Positions 23,362 to 32,689 of a stretch of 39,299 nucleotides of DNA are shown in pieces. Positions within the stretch are counted from its first letter, which is position 1; the number at the start of each line of letters is the position of its first letter. The notes beneath the pieces are model-generated. The model made no database searches, was not told where the DNA came from, and was given only the letters and a program-made list of their open reading frames with translations. A program made the translations under genes and the position numbers. The stretch is taken from positions 1 through 39,299 of the forward strand of contig UQRS01000007.1 in the NCBI GenBank assembly GCA_900543525.1, written 5' to 3'. Source of the stretch: an uncultured Oscillospiraceae bacterium. Lineage in GTDB: Bacteria; Bacillota; Clostridia; Oscillospirales; Acutalibacteraceae.

Positions 23362-24546
23362 TTATTTCAGCAGCGCTTTGAGGCGTTCCATCGCCTCAAC
23401 CGTGTTCTCCCGATTGCCGAAGGCGGTCAGGCGGAAGAAGCCCTCTCCATTTTTGCCGAAGCCCTCTCCGGGCGTACCAACGACCCCCGCCTTCTCCAGC
23501 AGCAGGTCGAAGAAGTCCCAGGAAAGCATCCCATTCGGGCACTTGAACCAGATATAGGGGGAGTTTACACCTCCCGTATACCAAAGGCCCAGCTCATTCA
23601 TGGTCGCCGTGATAATGCGCGCATTCTCACGGTAATAGTCGATATTCTCCCTTATCTGGCGCTGTCCCTCGGGCGAAAACACCTCGGCCGCGCCCTTCTG
23701 CACGATGTAGGCCACCCCGTTGAACTTGGTCGTCTGCCGGCGCAGCCACATTTTGTTGAGGCTGACTCCATCCCGCTCCAGCGCGGTCGGCACGACGGTA
23801 TAGCCGCAGCGTGTGCCGGTAAAGCCGGCCGTCTTGGAGAAGGAGCTGAATTCGATCGCGCAGGTCTTCGCTCCCGGAATTTCATAAATACTGCGCGGGA
23901 GGTCAGGGTCGCAGACAAAGGCCTCATACGCCGCGTCGAAGAGGATGATCGCCCCCCGCGCGTTGGCATAATCGACCCAGCGGCCAAGCTGCTCCCGGTT
24001 GTAGACCGCGCCGGTCGGGTTATTGGGCGAGCAGAGGTAGATGATGTCCGCCTCTACCGACGGGTCGGGCAGCGGCAGAAAGCCGTTCGCCTCATTCGCG
24101 TCCATATAGACAATTTTCCGGCCGTCCATGATGTTGGTATCGACATACACCGGGTAAACCGGATCGGGGATCAGGCAAACGTTGTCCTTTGCAAACAGGT
24201 CGAGAATATTGCCGAGGTCGCTTTTCGCGCCATCGCTGACAAAAATCTCCTCCGGCTCGAGCGCGACCTGCTTTTTGGCATAGTAGTCCTGCAGCGCAGT
24301 CTTGAGAAAGGCGTAGCCCTGCTCGGGGCCGTAGCCGTGAAACCGCTCGGCCGTACCCTGATCGGCCACCGCGCCGGACAGTGCCTCCACCACGGCGGGG
24401 CAGAGGGGGCGGGTCACATCTCCAATCCCCATCTTGATGATTTTTTTCTCCGGATGGGCGGCGGTATAGGCTGCCACCCGCTTGTTGATCCCGGCGAAGA
24501 GATAACTCTCCTTCAAATTCTGATAGTTCGTATTGATTTTCAGCAT
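23362..24546 (-). CDS. dapL: LL-diaminopimelate aminotransferase
   Basis: DapL turns tetrahydrodipicolinate directly into LL-diaminopimelate, with glutamate as amino donor, in the short DAP route to lysine and peptidoglycan. The 394-residue fold-type I PLP enzyme has MLKINTNYQNLKESYLFAGI at the start (typical DapL). It also has IKMGIGDVTRPLCPAV, YLCSPNNPTGAVYN and the PLP lysine in EFSSFSKTAGFTGTRCGY. It ends with VVGTPGEGFGKNGEGFFRLT. The ATG at 24546 follows AGGAGG by 8 bases. It begins 35 bases after the carB::dapF stop. DapF, which uses its product, is encoded just upstream. Confidence 0.96.
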   Translation of the reverse strand: MLKINTNYQNLKESYLFAGINKRVAAYTAAHPEKKIIKMGIGDVTRPLCPAVVEALSGAVADQGTAERFHGYGPEQGYAFLKTALQDYYAKKQVALEPEEIFVSDGAKSDLGNILDLFAKDNVCLIPDPVYPVYVDTNIMDGRKIVYMDANEANGFLPLPDPSVEADIIYLCSPNNPTGAVYNREQLGRWVDYANARGAIILFDAAYEAFVCDPDLPRSIYEIPGAKTCAIEFSSFSKTAGFTGTRCGYTVVPTALERDGVSLNKMWLRRQTTKFNGVAYIVQKGAAEVFSPEGQRQIRENIDYYRENARIITATMNELGLWYTGGVNSPYIWFKCPNGMLSWDFFDLLLEKAGVVGTPGEGFGKNGEGFFRLTAFGNRENTVEAMERLKALLK

Positions 24547-24581
24547 CTGCAAAACCTCCTGATCCTTGAGATGAAAACGAT

Positions 24582-27500
24582 TTACAGCAACTCTCCGTCA
24601 AAGACAAAGCTGGCGCTGCCGGTCATGAAGACGGTTCCGTCCTCCATATACTTGATCACCAGATTGCCGCCGAGGAGCTGGACGGTGATTTCCTCATTCC
24701 GGGGGCAGTAGCCGTTCTCCACCGCGGCGACCACCGTTGCGCAGGCGCCGGTACCGCAGGCCATCGTCTCTCCCGTGCCGCGCTCCCACACCCGCATCTC
24801 GAGGGTGTGGTCGTCGATGACCCGGACAAACTCGGTGTTGATGCGATCGGGGAAGAGCTTGTTCTTTTCAAACAGCGGCCCGATGGAGGCGAGGTCGAGA
24901 TCCGCAACCTTCTCGCAGAAGGTGACGCAGTGAGGGTTGCCCATCGAAACGCAGGTGATATTCCAATCGCGGCCGGCAACCTCCAGATTGCCGCCGATCA
25001 GACGGTCGCTGTCGGCCAGAACCGGAATCCGGTCGCACTGCAGCTCGGCCTTGCCCATATCGACCGTCACGCTTTCCACCGCGCCGTCGGTTACCCGAAG
25101 ATTCAGGATTTTGATGCCGCTCAGCGTCTCCAGCGTGATGGTGGTTTTGTCGGTCAGGCCGCGGTCATAGACATATTTGCCCACGCAGCGACTGGCGTTG
25201 CCGCACATTTTGCCTTCGCTGCCGTCGGCGTTGAACATCCGCATACGGAAGTCGGCAACCTCCGACGGCATGATCATAACAATGCCGTCTCCGCCGACGC
25301 CGAAGTGCCGGTCGGAGAGGGTCAGCGCAAGCTGATTGGGATTGTCGATCGTCTCCTCAAAGCAGTTGAAGTAGATATAGTCGTTGCCGATGCCGTGCAT
25401 CTTGGTGAACTTCAGCGGCTGACCGCCCTTGATAATCGAGGGCAGCGGACGTCCGCTGCGGAAATCGCGATGCTCGGCGGCCCCCTTCTTATTCAGGTCG
25501 GCGATGTTGACCATGACCAGCTCATGGGTGTCGCGGTAATTCTCCAGACTGTCGCAGAGTGCCTTGGCGGTGTCGATCGAGGTGAGGCAGGGCACCCGGC
25601 ACTCAATCGCCTTGCGGCGGATCTTGACACTGTCCGCCTCCGGCGCACGGTTGCCGGAGGAGGTCGAAACCACATAGTCGATGCCCGACTCAATCAGCTC
25701 GAGAATCGTGCCGCCCTGATAAATCTTCCCGACATAGTGGGCGTCCAGCCCGTGATCGGCCAGGAAGGCGCGCGTGCCGCCGGTGGCGTACAACTCGAAG
25801 CCCATAGCCGAGAACCGCTTGGCGATGGGCAGCATCTCCTCCTTATCGCGGTCGCGGATGGTCAGGAGGATTTTGCCCGAGTGCTTCATCTTAAACCCGG
25901 CAGCCGTGAGGCCCTTCTGCATCGCGTCCTCGAAGGTGCGGGCAATGCCGAGCACCTCACCGGTCGACTTCATCTCCGGCCCCAGGTGGACGTCGATGTT
26001 GTGCAGCTTCTCGAACGAGAAGACCGGCACCTTGACGGCGATGTAGCCGTTGTGGGGATATAAGCCGGTGCCATAGCCGAGGTTTTTCAGCTTCTCCCCC
26101 AGCATGCAGCGGGTAGCCAGCCGAACCGACGGAATGCCGGTCACCTTGCTGATATACGGCACCGTGCGGGAGGAGCGGGGATTTACCTCGATCACATAGA
26201 CGGTTCCGTTTTGCAGCACATACTGGATATTGATCATACCGACCGCGCCAAGCTCCTTGGCCAGCCGCTTGGTATAGTCGATGATGACCTCTTTATCATG
26301 GTCGCAGACATTCTGGCAGGGATAGACCGAGATCGAGTCGCCCGAGTGGACGCCTGCCCGCTCGATATGCTCCATAATACCGGGGATGAGGATATCCTCC
26401 CCGTCGCAGATGGCGTCGACCTCAATCTCCTTCCCCATGATGTATTTGTCGACGAGTACCGGATTTTCGATACCGGTTCTCGTGATAATATCCATATACT
26501 GGATGACCTCATCGGCGTTATAGGCGATGATCATATTCTGCCCGCCCAGGACATAGGAGGGGCGCAGCAGCACGGGATATCCGATTTTCTCGGCCGCCTC
26601 GACCGCCTGCGCGGTGGTAAAGACCGAGGAACCCAGCGGGCGCGGAATGCCACACCGCTCGAGCATGGCGTCGAACAGTTCCCGATCCTCGGCCGCGTCA
26701 ATCATCTCAAACGAAGTGCCGAGAATTTTGATTCCCTTATCATGCAGGTGCCGGGCCAGCTTGATGGCCGTCTGGCCGCCGAACTGCACGATGACGCCGT
26801 CCGGCTTTTCGGCCGCCAGCACATTGTCGATGTCGTCGGGGGTCAGCGGGTCAAAATACAGCCGGTCGGAGGTATCAAAGTCGGTCGAGACCGTCTCGGG
26901 GTTGTTGTTGGCGATAATAGCCTCATACCCGGCGTCCTTCAACGCCCAGACCGAGTGCACGGTGCAGTAGTCGAACTCGATTCCCTGCCCGATCCGGATC
27001 GGGCCGGAGCCGATAACCAGCACCTTCTTTTTATCCGAGTGGACGGCCTCGGTCTCCTCATCATAGCTCGAGTAGTAGTAGGGAGTAAAAGCCTCAAACT
27101 CGGCGGCGCAGGTGTCAACCGTTTTATAGGCGGCAAACCGGCGATCCCTTATTTTCTCCCCCGAGAGGCGCTCGATCGCGGTATAGGTATAGCCCATATC
27201 CAGCGCCTTCCGAATGGTCCCGGCGTCCAGATTTCCTTCGGTCAGCCGATACTCCATCTCCAGCAGGTGCATCAGCTTATAGAGGAAAAAGCGGTCAATT
27301 TTGGTGATTTCAAAAATCTCATCCACCGTGACGCCGCGCTTGAAGGCCTGATAAATCAGGAACAGCCGGTCGTCGTCGCACTGGGCAATCTGGGCGAGCA
27401 GCGCCGCTTTTCCAAGAGAGGAGTAGATCTGCAGATTCATGGTGTCGGTCTTTTTCTCGATCGAGCGAACCGCCTTCATCAGCGCCGCTTCAAACGAGGT

Positions 27501-28658
27501 GCCGATCGACATGATCTCCCCCGTGGCCTGCATCTGGGTGCCCAGCGTCTTTTTGGCATAGACGAACTTGTCAAAGGGGAAGCGCGGGAACTTGACCACG
27601 CAGTAATCGAGCGCCGGCTCAAAGCAGGCGACCGTCTTTTTGGTGACGGCGTTCTGAATCTCATCCAGCGTGTATCCGATGGCAATCTTGGCCGCGACCT
27701 TGGCAATCGGGTAACCGGTCGCCTTACTGGCCAGCGCCGACGAACGGGAGACGCGGGGGTTGACCTCGATTACGGCGTACTCAAAGCTGTCGGGATGGAG
27801 CGCAAGCTGCACATTGCAGCCGCCCTCGATCCCCAGCGCCGAAACAATGCTTAAGGAGGCCGAGCGCAGCATCTGGAATTCCTTATCGGCCAGCGTCTGG
27901 CAGGGCGCGACCACGACCGAGTCGCCGGTGTGCACGCCTACGGGGTCGACATTCTCCATTCCGCAGACGATGATCTTGTTGTCGAGATGGTCGCGCATGA
28001 CCTCAAACTCGATCTCCTTCCAGCCGGAGATGCACTTTTCGATCAGGGTCTGTCCCACGCGGGAAAGCTTGATGGCGGTGTCGCAGGTCTCCCGCAGCTC
28101 GTCCTCGGTATGGACGATGCCGCCGCCGCTGCCGCCCAAAGTATAGGCCGGGCGGACGACCACCGGATAGCCGACCTTTGCCGCAAAGGCGATGGCGTCG
28201 GCTGTTTCGGTCACGACGGTCGAGGGGATCAGCGGCTGACCGATGCTCTCCATCGTCTCCTTAAACGCGCCGCGATCCTCCGCCTTTTTGATGGTTTCCG
28301 GCCGCGCGCCGAGAAGCTGTACATTATATTTATCGAACACGCCGGCCTCATACAATTCCATCGCGAGGTTCAGCCCGGTCTGCCCTCCCAAGGTCGGCAG
28401 GATGCTGTCGGGATTTTCAAGCGCGATGATCTTCTCCACAACCTCGACCGTGAGCGGCTCGATGTAAATTTTGTCGGCGATGTGATTGTCGGTCATGATG
28501 GTCGCGGGGTTGGAGTTGATCAGCACAACCTCGATCCCATCCTCCTTCAGGGCGAGACAGGCCTGCGTGCCGGAATAATCGAACTCGGCGGCCTGACCGA
28601 TCACGATGGGGCCGGAGCCGATCACAAGGGTCTTTTTAATCTCTGGATTCTTTGGCAT
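24582..28658 (-). CDS. carB-dapF: carbamoyl-phosphate synthase large subunit fused to diaminopimelate epimerase
   Basis: One uninterrupted 1358-residue frame. Residues 1 to about 1058 are a complete CarB: two ATP-grasp halves (LVIGSGPIVIGQAAEFDYSG; second copy VLVIGSGPIRIGQGIEFDYC) and a C-terminal MGS-like allosteric domain ending about HELVMVNIADLNKK. After a linker of about 20 residues, DapF begins at L1082 (LKFTKMHGIGNDYIYFNCFE) and runs 277 residues. Its two catalytic cysteines (KMCGNASRC and ACGTGACATVV) and GGDGIVMIMPS are present. The codon at the usual DapF start (25413-25415) is CTG, not a normal start; AAGGGCGG lies 7 bases before it, so rare internal initiation there or at the ATG of MHGIG (25398-25400) is not excluded. 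CarB works with CarA in arginine/pyrimidine synthesis; DapF epimerises LL-DAP to meso-DAP. Confidence 0.93.
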   Translation of the reverse strand: MPKNPEIKKTLVIGSGPIVIGQAAEFDYSGTQACLALKEDGIEVVLINSNPATIMTDNHIADKIYIEPLTVEVVEKIIALENPDSILPTLGGQTGLNLAMELYEAGVFDKYNVQLLGARPETIKKAEDRGAFKETMESIGQPLIPSTVVTETADAIAFAAKVGYPVVVRPAYTLGGSGGGIVHTEDELRETCDTAIKLSRVGQTLIEKCISGWKEIEFEVMRDHLDNKIIVCGMENVDPVGVHTGDSVVVAPCQTLADKEFQMLRSASLSIVSALGIEGGCNVQLALHPDSFEYAVIEVNPRVSRSSALASKATGYPIAKVAAKIAIGYTLDEIQNAVTKKTVACFEPALDYCVVKFPRFPFDKFVYAKKTLGTQMQATGEIMSIGTSFEAALMKAVRSIEKKTDTMNLQIYSSLGKAALLAQIAQCDDDRLFLIYQAFKRGVTVDEIFEITKIDRFFLYKLMHLLEMEYRLTEGNLDAGTIRKALDMGYTYTAIERLSGEKIRDRRFAAYKTVDTCAAEFEAFTPYYYSSYDEETEAVHSDKKKVLVIGSGPIRIGQGIEFDYCTVHSVWALKDAGYEAIIANNNPETVSTDFDTSDRLYFDPLTPDDIDNVLAAEKPDGVIVQFGGQTAIKLARHLHDKGIKILGTSFEMIDAAEDRELFDAMLERCGIPRPLGSSVFTTAQAVEAAEKIGYPVLLRPSYVLGGQNMIIAYNADEVIQYMDIITRTGIENPVLVDKYIMGKEIEVDAICDGEDILIPGIMEHIERAGVHSGDSISVYPCQNVCDHDKEVIIDYTKRLAKELGAVGMINIQYVLQNGTVYVIEVNPRSSRTVPYISKVTGIPSVRLATRCMLGEKLKNLGYGTGLYPHNGYIAVKVPVFSFEKLHNIDVHLGPEMKSTGEVLGIARTFEDAMQKGLTAAGFKMKHSGKILLTIRDRDKEEMLPIAKRFSAMGFELYATGGTRAFLADHGLDAHYVGKIYQGGTILELIESGIDYVVSTSSGNRAPEADSVKIRRKAIECRVPCLTSIDTAKALCDSLENYRDTHELVMVNIADLNKKGAAEHRDFRSGRPLPSIIKGGQPLKFTKMHGIGNDYIYFNCFEETIDNPNQLALTLSDRHFGVGGDGIVMIMPSEVADFRMRMFNADGSEGKMCGNASRCVGKYVYDRGLTDKTTITLETLSGIKILNLRVTDGAVESVTVDMGKAELQCDRIPVLADSDRLIGGNLEVAGRDWNITCVSMGNPHCVTFCEKVADLDLASIGPLFEKNKLFPDRINTEFVRVIDDHTLEMRVWERGTGETMACGTGACATVVAAVENGYCPRNEEITVQLLGGNLVIKYMEDGTVFMTGSASFVFDGELL

Positions 28659-28677
28659 ATCCTTCTCTCCTCCTGTC

Positions 28678-29751
<1,074 letters not shown>

Positions 29752-29899
29752 AAGCATTCCCCTTTCCAGTAATTCCCGGGTTTTCGCAGACCTTCTCCTT
29801 TGCAAAAAGCAGGAGGTCCGCCTTCCCGGCATGTCCAAAAGGCAGCGGCGGCAAAAGCTGTGCGCACCGCTTCCTTATACCGTTTGCTTTTCTCTTTAG

Positions 29900-29927
29900 G
29901 ATATAATACTATCCCGCATTTTGTCAA
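29900..29927 (-). promoter_or_regulatory. promoter of the carA operon
   Basis: On the minus strand TTGACA (29922-29927) and TATATC (29900-29905) are 16 bases apart. Confidence 0.65.
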
Positions 29928-29950
29928 GCAAAATCGGACTTGCCGGCCAT

Positions 29951-29981
29951 AAAAAAACGCCCGCATCCGGGTGCTTTTTTT
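29951..29981. terminator. small hairpin with T-tracts on both strands
   Basis: CGCCCG-CATC-CGGGTG (29958-29973) is flanked by seven A and seven T. It sits between the divergent carA and uvrB promoters, where a terminator has no obvious gene to serve. It may insulate the two or mark a lost gene. Confidence 0.55.
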
Positions 29982-30113
29982 GTCTATATTTTTCCTGCCC
30001 GCCAACGGGAGACGGTTTTGCCATTTCACATCTGCTGCAAAGCGTTAACCCGCTGCGATCGAGCACCCGTCAAAGAATTTGTAAATTGAAGAAAAGCGTG
30101 GTATACTAAAATA

Positions 30114-30143
30114 TTGACAAAGCAGCCCGAAAGCGGTAGAATA
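30114..30143 (+). promoter_or_regulatory. promoter of uvrB
   Basis: TTGACA (30114-30119) and TAGAAT (30138-30143) are 18 bases apart. A second TATACT lies upstream near 30102. Confidence 0.65.
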
Positions 30144-30150
30144 TTCTGGA

Positions 30151-30164
30151 AAACATTTGTTCGC
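30151..30164 (-). promoter_or_regulatory. LexA (SOS) box before uvrB
   Basis: Read on the minus strand the site is CGAACAAATGTTTT. This agrees with the Bacillus-type consensus CGAACRNRYGTTYC at all but the last base. It lies just after the -10 of uvrB, a repressing position. Confidence 0.7.
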
Positions 30165-30195
30165 AAAGACCATGCAAAAAGGAGGGGGTGGCGTT

Positions 30196-32172
30196 ATGGG
30201 AAGGGATCGTTTTGAGCTGGTTTCGGCCTATCAGCCGACCGGCGATCAGCCGGAGGCGATTGCCCGACTGACCGACGGCGTCCGGCAGGGCTATCGGGAG
30301 CAGTCTCTGCTCGGCGTGACCGGCTCGGGTAAGACTTTTACGATGGCGAACATCATCGCCAATGTCAACCGCCCGACCCTGGTTTTAGCCCACAACAAAA
30401 CGCTGGCCGCCCAGCTCTGCTCTGAGTTCCGGGAGTTTTTCCCAAACAACGCGGTCGAGTATTTTGTCAGTTATTACGATTACTATCAGCCGGAGGCATA
30501 CATCCCCGGCACCGACACCTATATTGAAAAAGATTCCGCCATCAATGATGAAATTGACAAGCTCCGCCATTCGGCCACCTGCGCGCTGTCCGAGCGGCGG
30601 GATGTGATTATTGTGGCCAGCGTTTCCTGCATCTACAGTCTCGGCAACCCGATCGACTATCGCAACATGATCCTCTCCCTTCGCCAAGGAGCGGAGATGG
30701 ATCGGGATGAAATGCTGAAAAAGCTGGTCAACCTGCAATACGAGCGTAACGATGTAAATTTTGTGCGCAACAAATTCCGGGTGCGGGGCGACGTGGTGGA
30801 GATTTTCCCGGCCTACTCCGGAGACGACGCCATCCGGGTGGAATTTTTCGGGGATGAGATTGATCGCCTGACCAAAATCAACACCCTCACCGGCGAGGTG
30901 AAGGAGGAGCTGGCCCACGCCGGGATTTATCCCGCGACCCACTACATCATTCCGCCCGAACGGATGGAGGAGGCCTGCCGTGATCTGGAGGCCGAGATGG
31001 AGGCACGGGTTCGCTTTTTCAAGGAAAATGACAAGCTGATCGAAGCGCAGCGCATCCGTCAGCGCACCGAGCACGATGTCGAAATGCTGCGGGAGATCGG
31101 CACCTGCAAGGGGGTCGAAAACTACTCCCGCGTGCTCTCCCGCCGGGCGCCGGGCAGCACCCCCTTTACCCTGCTCGACTATTTTCCGGAGGATTTCCTC
31201 CTCTTCGTGGATGAGTCGCACGTCACTTTGCCGCAGGTGCGGGGCATGTACGGGGGCGACCGTGCGCGGAAGGAAAATCTGGTCGAATACGGATTCCGGC
31301 TGCCGTCGGCCTATGACAACCGGCCGCTGAATTTTGAAGAATTTTACCGCCACATTCATCAGGCGATCTTTGTCTCTGCCACGCCGGGTCCGCTCGAGCG
31401 GGAGCGGTCGGCGCAGATCGTCGAGCAGGTGATCCGGCCGACCGGCCTCCTCGACCCGGAGGTGATTGTCAAACCGACCGACGGGCAGATCGATGACCTG
31501 GTGTCGGAGATCAACCTTCGCACCGCGCGAAAGGAGCGGGTGCTGGTCACCACCCTCACCAAAAAAATGGCGGAGGATTTGACCGAGTATCTCGAAAATC
31601 TGGATATCAAGGTGCGGTACATGCACCACGACGTCGACACCATGGAACGGATGGAGATTATCCGTGATCTGCGCCTTGGCGAGTTCGACGTGCTGGTGGG
31701 CATCAACCTCCTGCGGGAGGGGCTGGATATTCCCGAGGTGTCGCTGGTCGCCATCCTCGACGCGGATAAGGAGGGCTTCCTGCGGAGTGAGACCTCGCTT
31801 GTGCAGACCATCGGCCGTGCGGCGCGCAACGCCGGCGGACAGGTCATCATGTACGCCGACAGCGTCACCCCCTCGATGGAGCAGGCCATTTCGGAAACCG
31901 CGCGCCGCCGCGCCATCCAGATGACGTATAATGAGGCGCACGGCATCACGCCGAAAACCATCGTCAAGGATGTGCGCGATGTGATTGAGATTTCGGGCAA
32001 GTCCCGGAACAAATCGTCGGAAAAGAGCGGCCGACGCATGAGCAAGCCGGAGCGCGAAGCGCTCATCCGCCGCCTCGAGCGGGAGATGAAGGAGGCCGCG
32101 CGTCTGCTGGAGTTCGAGCACGCCGCCTACCTCCGCGACCGGATTGCCAAGCTGCGGGAAGGCAAGGCGTAA
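30196..32172 (+). CDS. uvrB: excinuclease ABC subunit B
   Basis: UvrB verifies DNA damage and directs incision with UvrA and UvrC. The 658-residue product has Walker A GVTGSGKTFTMANII, the beta-hairpin region YYDYYQPEAYIPGTDTYIEK, the DEAD-like box FVDESHVTLPQ, and helicase motifs including FVSATPGPLE and GINLLREGLDIPEVSLVAILDADKEG (broken here: GINLLREGLDIPEV, then SLVAILDADKEG). The C-terminal UVR motif is ALIRRLEREMKEAARLLEF. The start ATG at 30196 follows GGAGGGGG; an upstream ATG at 30172 is inferior. uvrA follows on the same strand after about 0.5 kb. Confidence 0.96.
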   Translation: MGRDRFELVSAYQPTGDQPEAIARLTDGVRQGYREQSLLGVTGSGKTFTMANIIANVNRPTLVLAHNKTLAAQLCSEFREFFPNNAVEYFVSYYDYYQPEAYIPGTDTYIEKDSAINDEIDKLRHSATCALSERRDVIIVASVSCIYSLGNPIDYRNMILSLRQGAEMDRDEMLKKLVNLQYERNDVNFVRNKFRVRGDVVEIFPAYSGDDAIRVEFFGDEIDRLTKINTLTGEVKEELAHAGIYPATHYIIPPERMEEACRDLEAEMEARVRFFKENDKLIEAQRIRQRTEHDVEMLREIGTCKGVENYSRVLSRRAPGSTPFTLLDYFPEDFLLFVDESHVTLPQVRGMYGGDRARKENLVEYGFRLPSAYDNRPLNFEEFYRHIHQAIFVSATPGPLERERSAQIVEQVIRPTGLLDPEVIVKPTDGQIDDLVSEINLRTARKERVLVTTLTKKMAEDLTEYLENLDIKVRYMHHDVDTMERMEIIRDLRLGEFDVLVGINLLREGLDIPEVSLVAILDADKEGFLRSETSLVQTIGRAARNAGGQVIMYADSVTPSMEQAISETARRRAIQMTYNEAHGITPKTIVKDVRDVIEISGKSRNKSSEKSGRRMSKPEREALIRRLEREMKEAARLLEFEHAAYLRDRIAKLREGKA

Positions 32173-32241
32173 GACTGACGGGTTTTGCGAATACGCTTTC
32201 GTAAAATTTGAAAAAATTCTCAATCCCCTGTCTATCGGGTT

Positions 32242-32582
32242 CCAAGGGCTATGCCCTTGGTCGGTTAGGGAGGGGGGCGCCGTCCGACAGATAACTTTTG
32301 TTTTTTGCAAAGCTGTCATCGGCCTCGACCCTTGCCACACTTTGTGGCGGTTTTCAGCCTGCCGGAGGGCAAGGGTCCGATGACCTTTTGCAGTGTCTTT
32401 CTCCGGCGGCGCGATGGGGAGGGGATCGAAACCCCTCCCCAAAGCGGTCTTTCCCCTGTTTCTGCCGCGACAGAAACAGGGTGCCCGCGCGGCATGAGCG
32501 CAAAGGCTCAAGTTTGCAGTAAATTGGATAGAGGAACTGCATCCTCCAAAAAAGAGCAGCCCGCGCGGCATGAGCGCAAAGG
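32242..32582. repeat. structured intergenic element between uvrB and uvrA
   Basis: Several strong inverted repeats follow each other: CCAAGGGC-TAT-GCCCTTGG (32242-32260); a large nested stem 32306-32392 (TGCAAA, GTCATCGG, ACCCTTGCC and their complements in mirrored order); GGGGAGGGG/CCCCTCCCC (32416-32440); CCCTGTTTCTG/CAGAAACAGGG (32454-32481). A 24-base direct repeat stands at 32483-32506 and 32559-32582. The rest of 32173-32689 shows no supported gene. Confidence 0.75.
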
Positions 32583-32689
32583 TTTATATTTTGCCGGGTA
32601 TTAAAGTTTGGCTATTTTCAAGCCCCTGTTCGTGCGCTGGACAGAGACCGCCGGGTTTTGCAAGCTTTCAGAAAGGATGGATCATACCC

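Noticed and set aside
24807..27854. Plus-strand frames opposite carB::dapF
   Set aside because: Shadows; no start signals and no family resemblance.
30385..32571. Minus-strand frame of 728 codons opposite uvrB
   Set aside because: Shadow frame running through uvrB and the hairpin element.
32483..32582. CRISPR array suggested by the 24-base direct repeat
   Set aside because: Only two copies, no further spacing unit and no cas genes.
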